Assembly: GCF_030209755.1 (NCBI RefSeq)
Contig: NZ_JARVRH010000033.1
Coordinates: 1 to 64,000 of the forward strand
Reading direction: 5' to 3'
DNA: 64,000 nt
Source: Arthrobacter sp. efr-133-TYG-118
GTDB taxonomy: Bacteria; Actinomycetota; Actinomycetes; Actinomycetales; Micrococcaceae
The position numbers and the translations under genes are program-made. Shown in pieces: positions 41,048 through 50,480 of this stretch (positions within the stretch are counted from its first letter, which is position 1; each line of letters starts with the position of its first letter). Under the pieces are notes generated by a model. That model was given only the letters and a program-made list of their open reading frames with translations. It did no database searches and was not told the origin of the DNA.

Positions 41048-41836
41048 GTGTCAACCGGGAAAAATCACGAGGGACGGCGTTTCCTGCGGACCACCGGCCA
41101 ACATGCCGCGATCGAAGCCGACACGCTGATTGACGGCGCCTACATCATGCGCATCGGCGACGCCGAGCAATCCCACGTCAATCTCGCAGAACCCGCGGAA
41201 ATCTTCTACGAGTACCTGCGCAGGATCGGCAATGTGGTGGATCTGCTCGCGCCAGGCGGGCAAGCCATCACTGCCCTTCATCTCGGCGCGGGGGCCTTGA
41301 CCCTGGCCCGCTACATCGAGGCGACGAGGCCCGGTTCGGAACAGCACGCCGTCGAACTCGAACGTGAATTGCTCGACTTCGTGCTGCAGAAGTTGCCCAT
41401 GCCGGACGGCACCCGCTTGGAGACGCATATCGGCGACGCACGCGAAACCCTCGCCGAGCTGCCCGCGGAACTCGGGTTCGACGTCGTGATCCTGGACATC
41501 TTCTCCGGTCCCGAGGCTCCGGCGCATATTGCCTGCCAGGAGTTCTATGAAGAGGCCGCGGCGCGGCTCCGGCCGGATGGGGTGCTCATCGTCAATGTCG
41601 GGGACGAGGCAGCCCTGACGCTGGTGCGCAGCCAGGTCGCCGCGATGCGCCGGGCGATGCCCGACGTTGCGGCCTACGCCGAGGCCGGGATGTTCGCCGG
41701 CCGGTACCCCGGCAACATCATCCTGGCAGGGACGCGCCGGCCGTGGACGGCCGATTGGACGGCGGAACTCCTCGCCCGTGGGCCGCACCCCGCGGCGGTG
41801 CTGAGCGGAGTGGAGCTGGACCGGCTTTCGGGCTAG
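41048..41836 (+). CDS. Spermidine-synthase-like methyltransferase-fold protein
   Basis: A 262-residue protein with the spermine/spermidine synthase Rossmann fold: LHLGAGALTLARYI as the nucleotide-binding loop, VELERELLDFV, HIGDARETLAEL and DVVILDIFSGPEAP. The usual N-terminal beta-domain is reduced and the polyamine gate residues are not evident, so true spermidine synthesis is doubtful. Start GTG directly after the aminotransferase stop, so the two are co-transcribed. The stop codon is inside a 19-bp tandem duplication. Confidence 0.8.
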   Translation: MSTGKNHEGRRFLRTTGQHAAIEADTLIDGAYIMRIGDAEQSHVNLAEPAEIFYEYLRRIGNVVDLLAPGGQAITALHLGAGALTLARYIEATRPGSEQHAVELERELLDFVLQKLPMPDGTRLETHIGDARETLAELPAELGFDVVILDIFSGPEAPAHIACQEFYEEAAARLRPDGVLIVNVGDEAALTLVRSQVAAMRRAMPDVAAYAEAGMFAGRYPGNIILAGTRRPWTADWTAELLARGPHPAAVLSGVELDRLSG

Positions 41837-41864
41837 CGCCGGATTTTTCGGGCTAGCGCCGGAT
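41826..41864. repeat. 19-bp tandem duplication over a stop codon
   Basis: Two exact 19-bp copies (41826-41844 and 41846-41864, period 20). The first contains the stop of the spermidine-synthase-like gene. Confidence 0.9.
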
Positions 41865-41881
41865 CTCCGGCCAGGGATCCG

Positions 41882-42448
41882 CTAGACGGGTTCGGCGAAC
41901 CAGAGCTTGGTTTCGCCGTACTTCTTGTCGGCAAACCGTTCGAGGGTGTCCGGCCAGTCCGGTTCGGGGGACCGTGAGGAACGCTCGACGACGACCACCG
42001 CGCCTTCATCCAGGTGGAAGGCGAGCTTGGCGAGGACAGCCTTGAGGGAAGGCTCATCCAAAGGATAGGGCGGATCCAGGAACACCAGGTCCCAGAGGAC
42101 GTCATCCGCCGCGCGTTCCAGGAAGGACTCCACTTTGGAACGATGGACGGAGACAATCCTGCGTCCCAGCACCTGGTTGGCCATGTCCGCGTTTCGCTGG
42201 CAGACCTCGGAGGCGCGTGCATCGGATTCCACGAGTTCGGCCGAGCGCGCGCCCCGGCTGGCACTTTCGATGCCGAGCGACCCCGAACCCGCATAAAGAT
42301 CCAGGACCCGGGCGTCGTCGATGGCGTCGAGGGCCTCGAGCCGCGAGAACAAGGCCTCCTTGACGCGGTCCGTCGTGGGCCTCGTGGCGTTTCCGGGAAC
42401 GCTGACCAGCGGATTGCCGCCGACCACGCCGGCAATGATCCGACTCAC
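41882..42448 (-). CDS. rsmD: 16S rRNA (guanine-966-N2) methyltransferase
   Basis: RsmD methylates G966 of 16S rRNA. The 188-residue protein has MSRIIAGVVGG, RPTTDRVKEALFSRLEAL, the SAM loop LDLYAGSGSLGIE and the catalytic LVFLDPPYPLD. Start GTG. It follows recG after 51 nt on the same strand, the usual recG-rsmD order. Confidence 0.95.
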   Translation of the reverse strand: MSRIIAGVVGGNPLVSVPGNATRPTTDRVKEALFSRLEALDAIDDARVLDLYAGSGSLGIESASRGARSAELVESDARASEVCQRNADMANQVLGRRIVSVHRSKVESFLERAADDVLWDLVFLDPPYPLDEPSLKAVLAKLAFHLDEGAVVVVERSSRSPEPDWPDTLERFADKKYGETKLWFAEPV

Positions 42449-42499
42449 CGGCCAACTCCGGGGGCGGCGCCCACAGGCGTGCCTTCAGGCATGGATTCC

Positions 42500-44779
42500 T
42501 CAGCCGCGTTCAAGGAACGCCTCCTTTTCGGGGTTTAGATATTCGTCAATCGCGGCGGCCAGGGCCTGTTGGCCTTCCAACCCGGGATCGTCCGCGACGA
42601 GCCGCTGGGCATCGGTGCGGGCGCGCGCGATCACGTCCTCATGTTCCAGGACCCGCAACAGCTTAAGGGTGGAACGCCCACCGGATTGCGAGGCGCCCAG
42701 GATATCGCCTTCGCGGCGCAGCTTGAGGTCTTCCTGGGAAAGCTCGAAGCCGTCGGTAGTGGACGCCACGGCATCGAGGCGCCTGCGGCTCGGATGGCCG
42801 GGCTCGAGCGTCGTGACCAGCAGGCACGTGCCTGGAAGACCGCCGCGGCCCACCCTCCCGCGCAACTGGTGGAGTTGCGAAATGCCGAAGCGGTCAGCAT
42901 CAAGGATCACCATCAGCGTGGCATTATGGACATCCACCCCCACCTCGATGACTGTCGTGGACACCAGCAGCTGGGTCTGGTTGGCGGTGAACGAGGCCAT
43001 GGTTTCGGACTTGAGTGCCGGATCCTGCCGTCCGTGGAGGGGCTCCACCCGCACGCCGCGGAGGGCCGGCTCCTGGCTGAGCGTTTCGACGACGGCGGTC
43101 ACCGAAGCAAGCTCCCTCGCGGGGCCCTCCTCCGAAAGTTCGGCGTCGCCTGGTTCCGCTTCGCCCGGGCTGAAGTCGCCGTCGTCGTCGTCTCCGATCT
43201 TGGGACACACGACGTACACCTGGTGGCCGGCGTCGATCTCTTCCCGCGAGCGTTTCCAGATCCGGCCCGCCCAGCCCGGGTTTTCCGCGAGCCCGACGAC
43301 GTGGGTGGAGATGGGCGCCCGGCCCGCAGGGAGTTCGTCCAGCACCGACGTTTCGAGGTCGCCGAAGACCGTCATGGCAACAGTGCGCGGAATCGGTGTG
43401 GCGGTCATCACCAGCAGGTGGGGCGGTCGGTTGGCTTTGGCACGGAGGGCGTCGCGCTGTTCCACCCCAAAGCGATGTTGCTCGTCCACCACGATCAGGC
43501 CGAGGTCCTGGAACGAGGTCTTGTCACTCAGCAGCGCGTGGGTGCCGATCACAATGCCTGCATTGCCCGAGGCCGCGTCCAGCATGGCTTGCTTGCGGGC
43601 AGCAGTCGGCATGGAGCCTGTCAGCAAGGCGACCTGGACCGATCCGGGGCCACTCCCGGGGTCACTGTCCAACAATCCGGCCCCGCCCAGCATCCCGGCG
43701 CCTCCGAACAAACCGTCGCGGGCAAGCGGGCCCAGGGTCCTCCGGATGGAATCGAAGTGCTGTGCCGCGAGGACCTCCGTCGGGGCAAGCAGTGCCGCCT
43801 GCCCGCCGGCATCCACCACTTGCAGCATGGCCCGCAAGGCAACGATCGTTTTTCCGGAACCAACTTCGCCCTGCAGCAGGCGGTTCATCGGCGAGTCCTG
43901 TGCCAGCTCGTGGGAAAGCGTCTTTCCGACCGCGGCCTGGCCGGCAGTCAGCACGAACGGCAGCTGCCGGTCGAAGGCAGCAAGGAGGCCTTCGGGCACT
44001 GGCCGACGAGCGGTGGCCTCTTCGGCAGCCAGCTGGGCCCGGCGCCGCGCCAGCGCAGTTTGCAGAACCAGTGCTTCCTGGTAGCGGAACCGGTCACGGG
44101 CACGCTGCCAGTCTGCCGCCGTTTCGGGCGAATGGATCAGCCGGTACGCTTCCCCTACCCCCAGGAACTTCTCCCGGGACGCGATTTCGGCAGGGAGCGG
44201 ATCCTCGATGCTGTCCACATCGATGGTGTCCAGGAGCGTGGTGATGACCTTGTGGATGGACCAACTGGTGAGCTTAGCTGTGGCCGGATACACGGGAATG
44301 GGCATGGCCGCCAGCTTTTCCGGATCGACGGAACCGGCCAATTCCGGGTCCTCGTCCAGCAGCATGAAGTCCGGGTTGGTCATGCCCAAGGATCCACCGT
44401 AGCGGCTGACCTTGCCGGAGAACATCACACGGCGCCCGGGCTGAAGTTCAGCGCGGGCACGGAAGCCGTTGAAGAAACTGATTTTCAGGGTTCCGGGAAT
44501 CTGCTCACCGCTGGCCTCGTCCGTGACCACGACGTCGGTCAGCGATCCCCGCCTTGCACGCATTTGCCGGGTTGAATTGGACAGGACCCTGGCGATGAGG
44601 GTGGCCTCTTCATCCAACGGCAGTTTGCTGATGGGCGTGAGCTCCCCACGGCTCAGGTAACGGCGGGGAAAGTAGTTCAGGAGCTCCCCGACAGTGTCCA
44701 GGCCAAGGTGCTTCTCGATGACGGACGCGGAGCGCTTGCCGATCCTCCGCTCGAGGGGAAGGTGAAGCTCAGTATTCAT
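42500..44779 (-). CDS. recG: ATP-dependent DNA helicase RecG
   Basis: RecG remodels stalled forks and Holliday junctions. The 759-residue protein has an N-terminal wedge/OB domain with RRYLSRGELTPISKL, Walker A GEVGSGKTIVAL, the DEQH box VDEQHRFGVEQRDAL, TATPIPRTVAM, and the helicase C-terminal motifs VSTTVIEVGVDVHNA and QLRGRVGRGG. Start MNTELHLP at 44779, overlapping the end of the DAK2 gene by 11 nt; the longer frame upstream is antisense noise. Acidic and Gly-rich inserts lie near 400-420 and 560-590. Confidence 0.96.
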   Translation of the reverse strand: MNTELHLPLERRIGKRSASVIEKHLGLDTVGELLNYFPRRYLSRGELTPISKLPLDEEATLIARVLSNSTRQMRARRGSLTDVVVTDEASGEQIPGTLKISFFNGFRARAELQPGRRVMFSGKVSRYGGSLGMTNPDFMLLDEDPELAGSVDPEKLAAMPIPVYPATAKLTSWSIHKVITTLLDTIDVDSIEDPLPAEIASREKFLGVGEAYRLIHSPETAADWQRARDRFRYQEALVLQTALARRRAQLAAEEATARRPVPEGLLAAFDRQLPFVLTAGQAAVGKTLSHELAQDSPMNRLLQGEVGSGKTIVALRAMLQVVDAGGQAALLAPTEVLAAQHFDSIRRTLGPLARDGLFGGAGMLGGAGLLDSDPGSGPGSVQVALLTGSMPTAARKQAMLDAASGNAGIVIGTHALLSDKTSFQDLGLIVVDEQHRFGVEQRDALRAKANRPPHLLVMTATPIPRTVAMTVFGDLETSVLDELPAGRAPISTHVVGLAENPGWAGRIWKRSREEIDAGHQVYVVCPKIGDDDDGDFSPGEAEPGDAELSEEGPARELASVTAVVETLSQEPALRGVRVEPLHGRQDPALKSETMASFTANQTQLLVSTTVIEVGVDVHNATLMVILDADRFGISQLHQLRGRVGRGGLPGTCLLVTTLEPGHPSRRRLDAVASTTDGFELSQEDLKLRREGDILGASQSGGRSTLKLLRVLEHEDVIARARTDAQRLVADDPGLEGQQALAAAIDEYLNPEKEAFLERG

Positions 44780-45833
44780 GCCCGTGCTGGCCTGCCGGAA
44801 GGCCTGGGTCCCGCGGCATCGAGAGCTGGCTGACGGAGATGTCGGTGGGGTCGCCGAGTGAGCGGATAACGGCCACGGCGGGTTCAGCTTCCGGAACGTG
44901 GACGTGCACGCGCCACCGGTAGCTGGCTTCTGCGGCGTCCTCGTCGTCATCGTCGTCCCCGGCGTCATTCCGCCCCACGGGGCTCGCGCTGCCCACCTGG
45001 CTCATGATGACGGAGTCGCCGAGTTCGTCCAAGCGCTGACGGAGCGTGGCAGCGGCCAGCGGTGAAAGGCTGATGGTGCACATGACCTCGACGCCGTCGT
45101 CGTCAGGCATTCCCGCATGGATGTGCGGATCCTGCAGGTCGTAGCCGTGGAGCCCGTCCAGGAGCTCATCCTGGAGTTCTTCGCCGAGCACAGCCGAACG
45201 AAGGCAGTCGAGGATCAACAACATGCCCACCCCGCCCGCGTCCACCACATGGGCGGCGTGTAGCGGAGCGAGTTGGTCCTCGGTTCGCACTACTGCATCC
45301 AGCGCGGCATTGACGGCGGCATCAAGGGCCAGTCCCAGCGCCTGGTTGCTGTCATCGCCGTTGTGAGCAGTATCGCAATCGCCCGCTGCCCTGGCGGCGG
45401 CTTCGAGAACGGAAAGCATGGTGCCCGGTACCGGCTCGCTCAAGGCCGACCAAGCCCGGATCTGGGCCCGGTTGAGGGCGGCTGCCAGCAGGGGCGCACT
45501 GAGGCGCGTGTGCCCGGCCAGCGGCTCAGCCAATGCGCACAAGAAGACAGCGAAGAGTGTTCCGGAGTTACCCCGGGCCTGCTCCATGGCCGCCCGTCCT
45601 GCCGCGGCCAGAACGGCGCCGACGTCGTTTACCGGCTCGTCCGAAGCCGAACGATCGGCGAATGCTGCCGCAGCGGCGCGGACAGTGAGGTAGAGGTTTG
45701 TGCCGGTGTCGCCATCTGCCACCGGGAAGATGTTGATGGCGTTGAGACGGTCACTGTGGTTCCCGAGCGTCGTCTCCGCTTTGCCCAGCCACCGCTTCAT
45801 GGCGTGCGTATTGGCGGCAATCTTAGTCTGCAA
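44769..45833 (-). CDS. DAK2-domain protein (FakA N-terminal-like)
   Basis: A 354-residue protein with a DAK2 / DhaL nucleotide-binding domain: NIFPVADGDTGTNLYLTV with the Mg-binding Asp pair, EQARGNSGTLFAVFL, and DAGGVGMLLILDCL. Firmicute FakA (fatty acid kinase) is about 550 residues and has a further C-terminal domain; here the C-terminal half is shorter, with an acidic stretch and a final VHVHVPEAEP strand. A role in fatty acid phosphorylation is possible but unproven. Start TTG 45833 (overlapping thiL by 11 nt) or ATG 45800. Confidence 0.82.
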   Translation of the reverse strand: MQTKIAANTHAMKRWLGKAETTLGNHSDRLNAINIFPVADGDTGTNLYLTVRAAAAAFADRSASDEPVNDVGAVLAAAGRAAMEQARGNSGTLFAVFLCALAEPLAGHTRLSAPLLAAALNRAQIRAWSALSEPVPGTMLSVLEAAARAAGDCDTAHNGDDSNQALGLALDAAVNAALDAVVRTEDQLAPLHAAHVVDAGGVGMLLILDCLRSAVLGEELQDELLDGLHGYDLQDPHIHAGMPDDDGVEVMCTISLSPLAAATLRQRLDELGDSVIMSQVGSASPVGRNDAGDDDDDEDAAEASYRWRVHVHVPEAEPAVAVIRSLGDPTDISVSQLSMPRDPGLPAGQHGHEY

Positions 45834-46836
45834 AGTGATCCCATCCCACGGTGTCAGCGGGCATTCCCGCTATCCGGACGCCGCTGTGCTGTCCTTCGGC
45901 AACGGCCTGGATCGAGCCTATCGCAGTGAAGCCGGAAGGTAGCTGAACATTTGCTGGAAATGTCGCCAGCAGGCCATGGTCCTCTCCGCCCGCCAGGATC
46001 CAGTTCATGGGATCAAGGCCGAGGGGGGCCGAGGCGGCTTCCAAGGGAACGGCGAGGGTCTTGAGCGCGACGGGGTCGAGGTCGAGTGCGACGCCACTGG
46101 CTTCGGCGAGGCGGGCGCCGTCGCGCAAGAGACCGTCGGAGACGTCCATCATGGCCGTTGCCCCTGCCCTGGCACCCTGCGGTCCTAAGGCAAGAGGCGG
46201 CTGCGGACGGCACTGGCTGTCCATGAGTCCGCGCTGGGCAGCGCTCAGCTTGCCTACGGGTATGGTGCTCTCGAGCAGGGCCAGGCCGGCTGCGGCGCGT
46301 CCAACAGTTCCGGCAAGGGCCAAGATGTCTCCCGGACTGGCCCCGGAGCGCAAGACAGCAGGGCGCCCGCGCATTGTCCCGACGACGGCGACGGTCACCG
46401 CGATTTCGCGGCCACGACCGAGGTCTCCCCCGGCAACTGAACAATCAGCAGCCCCCAAGCCGACGATGCCGGCCGTCAGGCCATCCGCGAAGTCCTCAAC
46501 CCACTGCACCGGAGTGCCGGGCGGCATGGTCAAGCTGACGACGAGGGACACTGCGGTACCACCCATCGCGTTGATGTCACTGAGATTCTGCGCGGCCGAT
46601 TTCCAGCCGACGTCATAGCCCGTAGTCCGGTATCCGTTGTTCCATTCCAGGCGGAAGTCCTGGTCCTGGGTCTGGGTGTCGATGGAAATAAGGGTCCGGC
46701 CATCCGGGGCGGCGACGACGGCGGCGTCGTCCCCCGGCCCGAGCAGCACGCTGCTGCTGTGGTTCAGGCGCGGAAAGATGCGCGCGAGGAGCTCGCCTTC
46801 GGAGAGCTCGCCGACAGTCTGTTGTTCTATGGACAC
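45823..46836 (-). CDS. thiL: Thiamine-monophosphate kinase
   Basis: ThiL makes thiamine pyrophosphate, the cofactor of the E1 enzyme at the start of the window and the ligand of the riboswitch before thiC. The 337-residue protein has LLGPGDDAAVV, DTQTQDQDFRLEWNNGY, AAQNLSDINAMGG, GGDLGRGREIAVTVAVVG, MMDVSDGLLRD and the late GGEDHGLLATF. Start GTG. It heads a thiL-DAK2-recG-rsmD run with overlapping genes. Confidence 0.93.
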   Translation of the reverse strand: MSIEQQTVGELSEGELLARIFPRLNHSSSVLLGPGDDAAVVAAPDGRTLISIDTQTQDQDFRLEWNNGYRTTGYDVGWKSAAQNLSDINAMGGTAVSLVVSLTMPPGTPVQWVEDFADGLTAGIVGLGAADCSVAGGDLGRGREIAVTVAVVGTMRGRPAVLRSGASPGDILALAGTVGRAAAGLALLESTIPVGKLSAAQRGLMDSQCRPQPPLALGPQGARAGATAMMDVSDGLLRDGARLAEASGVALDLDPVALKTLAVPLEAASAPLGLDPMNWILAGGEDHGLLATFPANVQLPSGFTAIGSIQAVAEGQHSGVRIAGMPADTVGWDHFAD

Positions 46837-46920
46837 AGCTCTACGCTATCGCGAACCGCCGACAACAAAGGGCCGTCCCTTGGCGCCAGGGGCTTGCCGC
46901 AGCCGCGATAGGCTTGATCA

Positions 46921-47436
46921 ATGCAACAAACGAAAGCCGCTGTGTACGTCCGCGCCCTCTGTTCCTTGACAGCCGCGGCGGTTTCGGTCCTTACCCTTGC
47001 AGCCTGCTCTCCCGTCGTCGACGTCAAGCCGGCGGCTGATGCCGCAAATGCCGCCTGCGCACCCATGATGGTGTCGCTCCCGGACACCATCGGAGACGCC
47101 GCCCTGCGGAAGACCAACAGCCAGGCCACGGCGGCATGGGGCGATCCGTCTGTGTTGATCCTGCGTTGCGGCGTCAACGTGCCCGGCCCCACCACGGACC
47201 GTTGCGTCACCGTCAACGACGTCGACTGGGTCATCAAGGAAGGCGACCCGGTATGGACCCTGACCACGTATGGGCGCGAGCCCGCCACTGAAATCCTCAT
47301 GGACCCGAACAAGATCAGTTCCGCCACGGTCCTTGCGGATCTGGCACCTGCCGCGGCGAAAATCAAGGCCGTTCGCAAGTGCATCGGTCAGCCGGAGCTG
47401 CTGCAGAACCTGCCCACGAGCACCCCTGGCAAGTAG
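46921..47436 (+). CDS. DUF3515 lipoprotein
   Basis: A 171-residue exported lipoprotein: basic N-terminus, hydrophobic helix, and lipobox LAAC with the lipidated Cys29. The mature part matches the actinobacterial DUF3515 family (CAPMMVSLPDTIGD, WGDPSVLILRCGV, CVTVNDVDWV). Function unknown. It lies between thiL and ddl, a conserved actinobacterial position, and is alone on the + strand. Confidence 0.9.
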   Translation: MQQTKAAVYVRALCSLTAAAVSVLTLAACSPVVDVKPAADAANAACAPMMVSLPDTIGDAALRKTNSQATAAWGDPSVLILRCGVNVPGPTTDRCVTVNDVDWVIKEGDPVWTLTTYGREPATEILMDPNKISSATVLADLAPAAAKIKAVRKCIGQPELLQNLPTSTPGK

Positions 47437-47477
47437 CAAACGTGGCAGCCCAGGCCGGTTGTCAGCACAGTCTTGTA

Positions 47478-48641
<1,164 letters not shown>

Positions 48642-48643
48642 AG

Positions 48644-49696
48644 TCAGTAATCGCCTTCGGACTTCAGGGAGCGGGCCAGGAGTCTGGGCCCAAGTTCATC
48701 AACGGACAGTTTGCCTTCGAGGACGGCTACCACTGCCGCGGTAATCGGCATGTCGACACCGAGTTTTCCGGCTAGTTCGTAGACAGCGTACCCGGATTTG
48801 ATGCCTTCCGCCGTCTGCGTCATACGCTCGGTGACCTGATCCAGGGTCAAACCTTCGCCGAGCAATCGCCCCGCCGTGTGGTTTCGGGACAAAGGCGAAG
48901 AGCAGGTAGCCACGAGGTCCCCCAGCCCGGCAAGACCTGCCATCGTGCGCGCTTCGCCACCCAGGGCAAGGGCCAGCCGCGAGGTCTCCGCGAGCCCGCG
49001 CGTGATCACCGAGGCCTTCGTGTTGTCGCCCATTTGCTTGCCTTCGCAGATACCGACGGCAAGGGCGATCACGTTTTTCACGATGCCCCCGATTTCGACG
49101 CCGACCACGTCGTTGCTCGTGTAGGGGCGGAAGTACGGTGCGGTGCAGTAGAGGGCGAACGATGCAGCCGTAGCTTCGTCGCTGCAGGCCACCACGGAAG
49201 CCGTCGGTTCCTGGCGCGCGATCTCCATTGCCAGGTTGGGTCCCGAAACAACGGCGACCCGTTCATGCGGAATGTCGAGTTCCTCGGAAATGACCTGGCT
49301 CATGCGGGAATCCGTACCGAGTTCAAGGCCCTTCATGAGCGAAACGACCACGGCACCAGGGGCCACCAGTGGTTTCCATTTGCGCAGTTGAAGCCGAAGC
49401 GACTGCGCAGGCACGGCCAGAATGACGATTCCGGCGCCCGAAAGGACTTCGGCCACATCTGTTGAGGCCGTGATGGAATTGGGCAGCGCAATGTCCTTCA
49501 AGTACTGGGGATTGCGGTGCTCCGCATTGATCTGGGCAACCACTTCGTCCCGCCGGCCCCAAATGCGGATACTTCGCTCCGCACCGCTGGCAATTGCAGC
49601 ATCAGCCAGGACCTTTGCGAACGTCGTCCCCCAGGATCCAGCGCCAAGCACGGCGACAACGCCCGTGTCGGCTATGAGTTCTTCCCCGGAGGTCAT
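48644..49696 (-). CDS. gpsA: Glycerol-3-phosphate dehydrogenase [NAD(P)+]
   Basis: GpsA makes sn-glycerol 3-phosphate, the backbone for phospholipids. The 350-residue protein has the NAD fold VAVLGAGSWGTTFAKVL, ILAVPAQSLR, LMKGLELGT, SGPNLAMEIA and the catalytic-domain GGIVKNVIALAVGICEG and AGLGDLVATCSSPLSRN. The start overlaps the plsC stop (ATGA). Adjacent plsC uses the same pathway. Confidence 0.95.
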   Translation of the reverse strand: MTSGEELIADTGVVAVLGAGSWGTTFAKVLADAAIASGAERSIRIWGRRDEVVAQINAEHRNPQYLKDIALPNSITASTDVAEVLSGAGIVILAVPAQSLRLQLRKWKPLVAPGAVVVSLMKGLELGTDSRMSQVISEELDIPHERVAVVSGPNLAMEIARQEPTASVVACSDEATAASFALYCTAPYFRPYTSNDVVGVEIGGIVKNVIALAVGICEGKQMGDNTKASVITRGLAETSRLALALGGEARTMAGLAGLGDLVATCSSPLSRNHTAGRLLGEGLTLDQVTERMTQTAEGIKSGYAVYELAGKLGVDMPITAAVVAVLEGKLSVDELGPRLLARSLKSEGDY

Positions 49697-50469
49697 TTCT
49701 GTCCGTCCGTGCCATCGATGCCCAGAGTTCCTTCAGTCGCTTGGAAGCGACCGTGCTTCGACTGGTTGTGGGCAGCCGGGTCCCAGCGTTCCTTCGGCGG
49801 TTCTTCGCCCCGCAAGGTAGCAAGAAGCTCCGTGATGGCAACCATGATGACGTCCGTAGCCTCAACCAGGGTAGCCCGGTCCAGCGGCCGGCCCTGGAAA
49901 GCGCTGAGATCCACGGGATCGCCTACCAGGATGCGGGAGGTCCTCCGCGGGAAGACGTGCAGGCGTTTGGCGTAGCGGGGGAACACCTCATGGGCACCCC
50001 AATGGGCAATGGGAACCACGGGGGCCCCGGTCTGTATTGCCAGGCGCGCGGCTCCCGTGTGGCCCTTCATCGGCCACAAATCCGGATCGCGCGTCAGGGT
50101 GCCCTCCGGATAGATGATGATGGCGCCGCCGGCATCCACTACTTCCTGGGCGGCTTGCAACGAGCGGTTCGCCCCCGTCGTCGAGCGCTCCACCGGAATC
50201 TGGTTGGTGGCGCGCAACAGGCTACCCAGGACGGGGGCCTTGAAGAGGCCCGCTTTCGCGAGGAAATGCGGTGGACGCTTCATGTTGTAGAGCATGTGCC
50301 CCACGACGATGGGGTCGATCTCGGTGCAGTGGTTCGGGGCTGCGATGAAGCCACCCGCGGGGAGCTTTTCGGTCCCTTCCCACTTCTTTGCCATGAGGAT
50401 GTTCATGAGCGGTCGCGCAACTCCCGCAAGAACAGCGAACATGGCACGGCTCTGGGCCGATTCCTTCAA
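49693..50469 (-). CDS. plsC: 1-acyl-sn-glycerol-3-phosphate acyltransferase
   Basis: PlsC adds the second acyl chain to make phosphatidic acid. The 258-residue protein has the HX4D motif NHCTEIDP, LGSLLRATNQIPVER, and YPEGTLTRD, with PVVPIAHWG further on. Start TTG at 50469 after GGGGGA, 11 nt past the murA stop. It is followed by the coupled gpsA. Confidence 0.92.
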   Translation of the reverse strand: MKESAQSRAMFAVLAGVARPLMNILMAKKWEGTEKLPAGGFIAAPNHCTEIDPIVVGHMLYNMKRPPHFLAKAGLFKAPVLGSLLRATNQIPVERSTTGANRSLQAAQEVVDAGGAIIIYPEGTLTRDPDLWPMKGHTGAARLAIQTGAPVVPIAHWGAHEVFPRYAKRLHVFPRRTSRILVGDPVDLSAFQGRPLDRATLVEATDVIMVAITELLATLRGEEPPKERWDPAAHNQSKHGRFQATEGTLGIDGTDGQK

Positions 50470-50480
50470 GGTGTCCCCCG

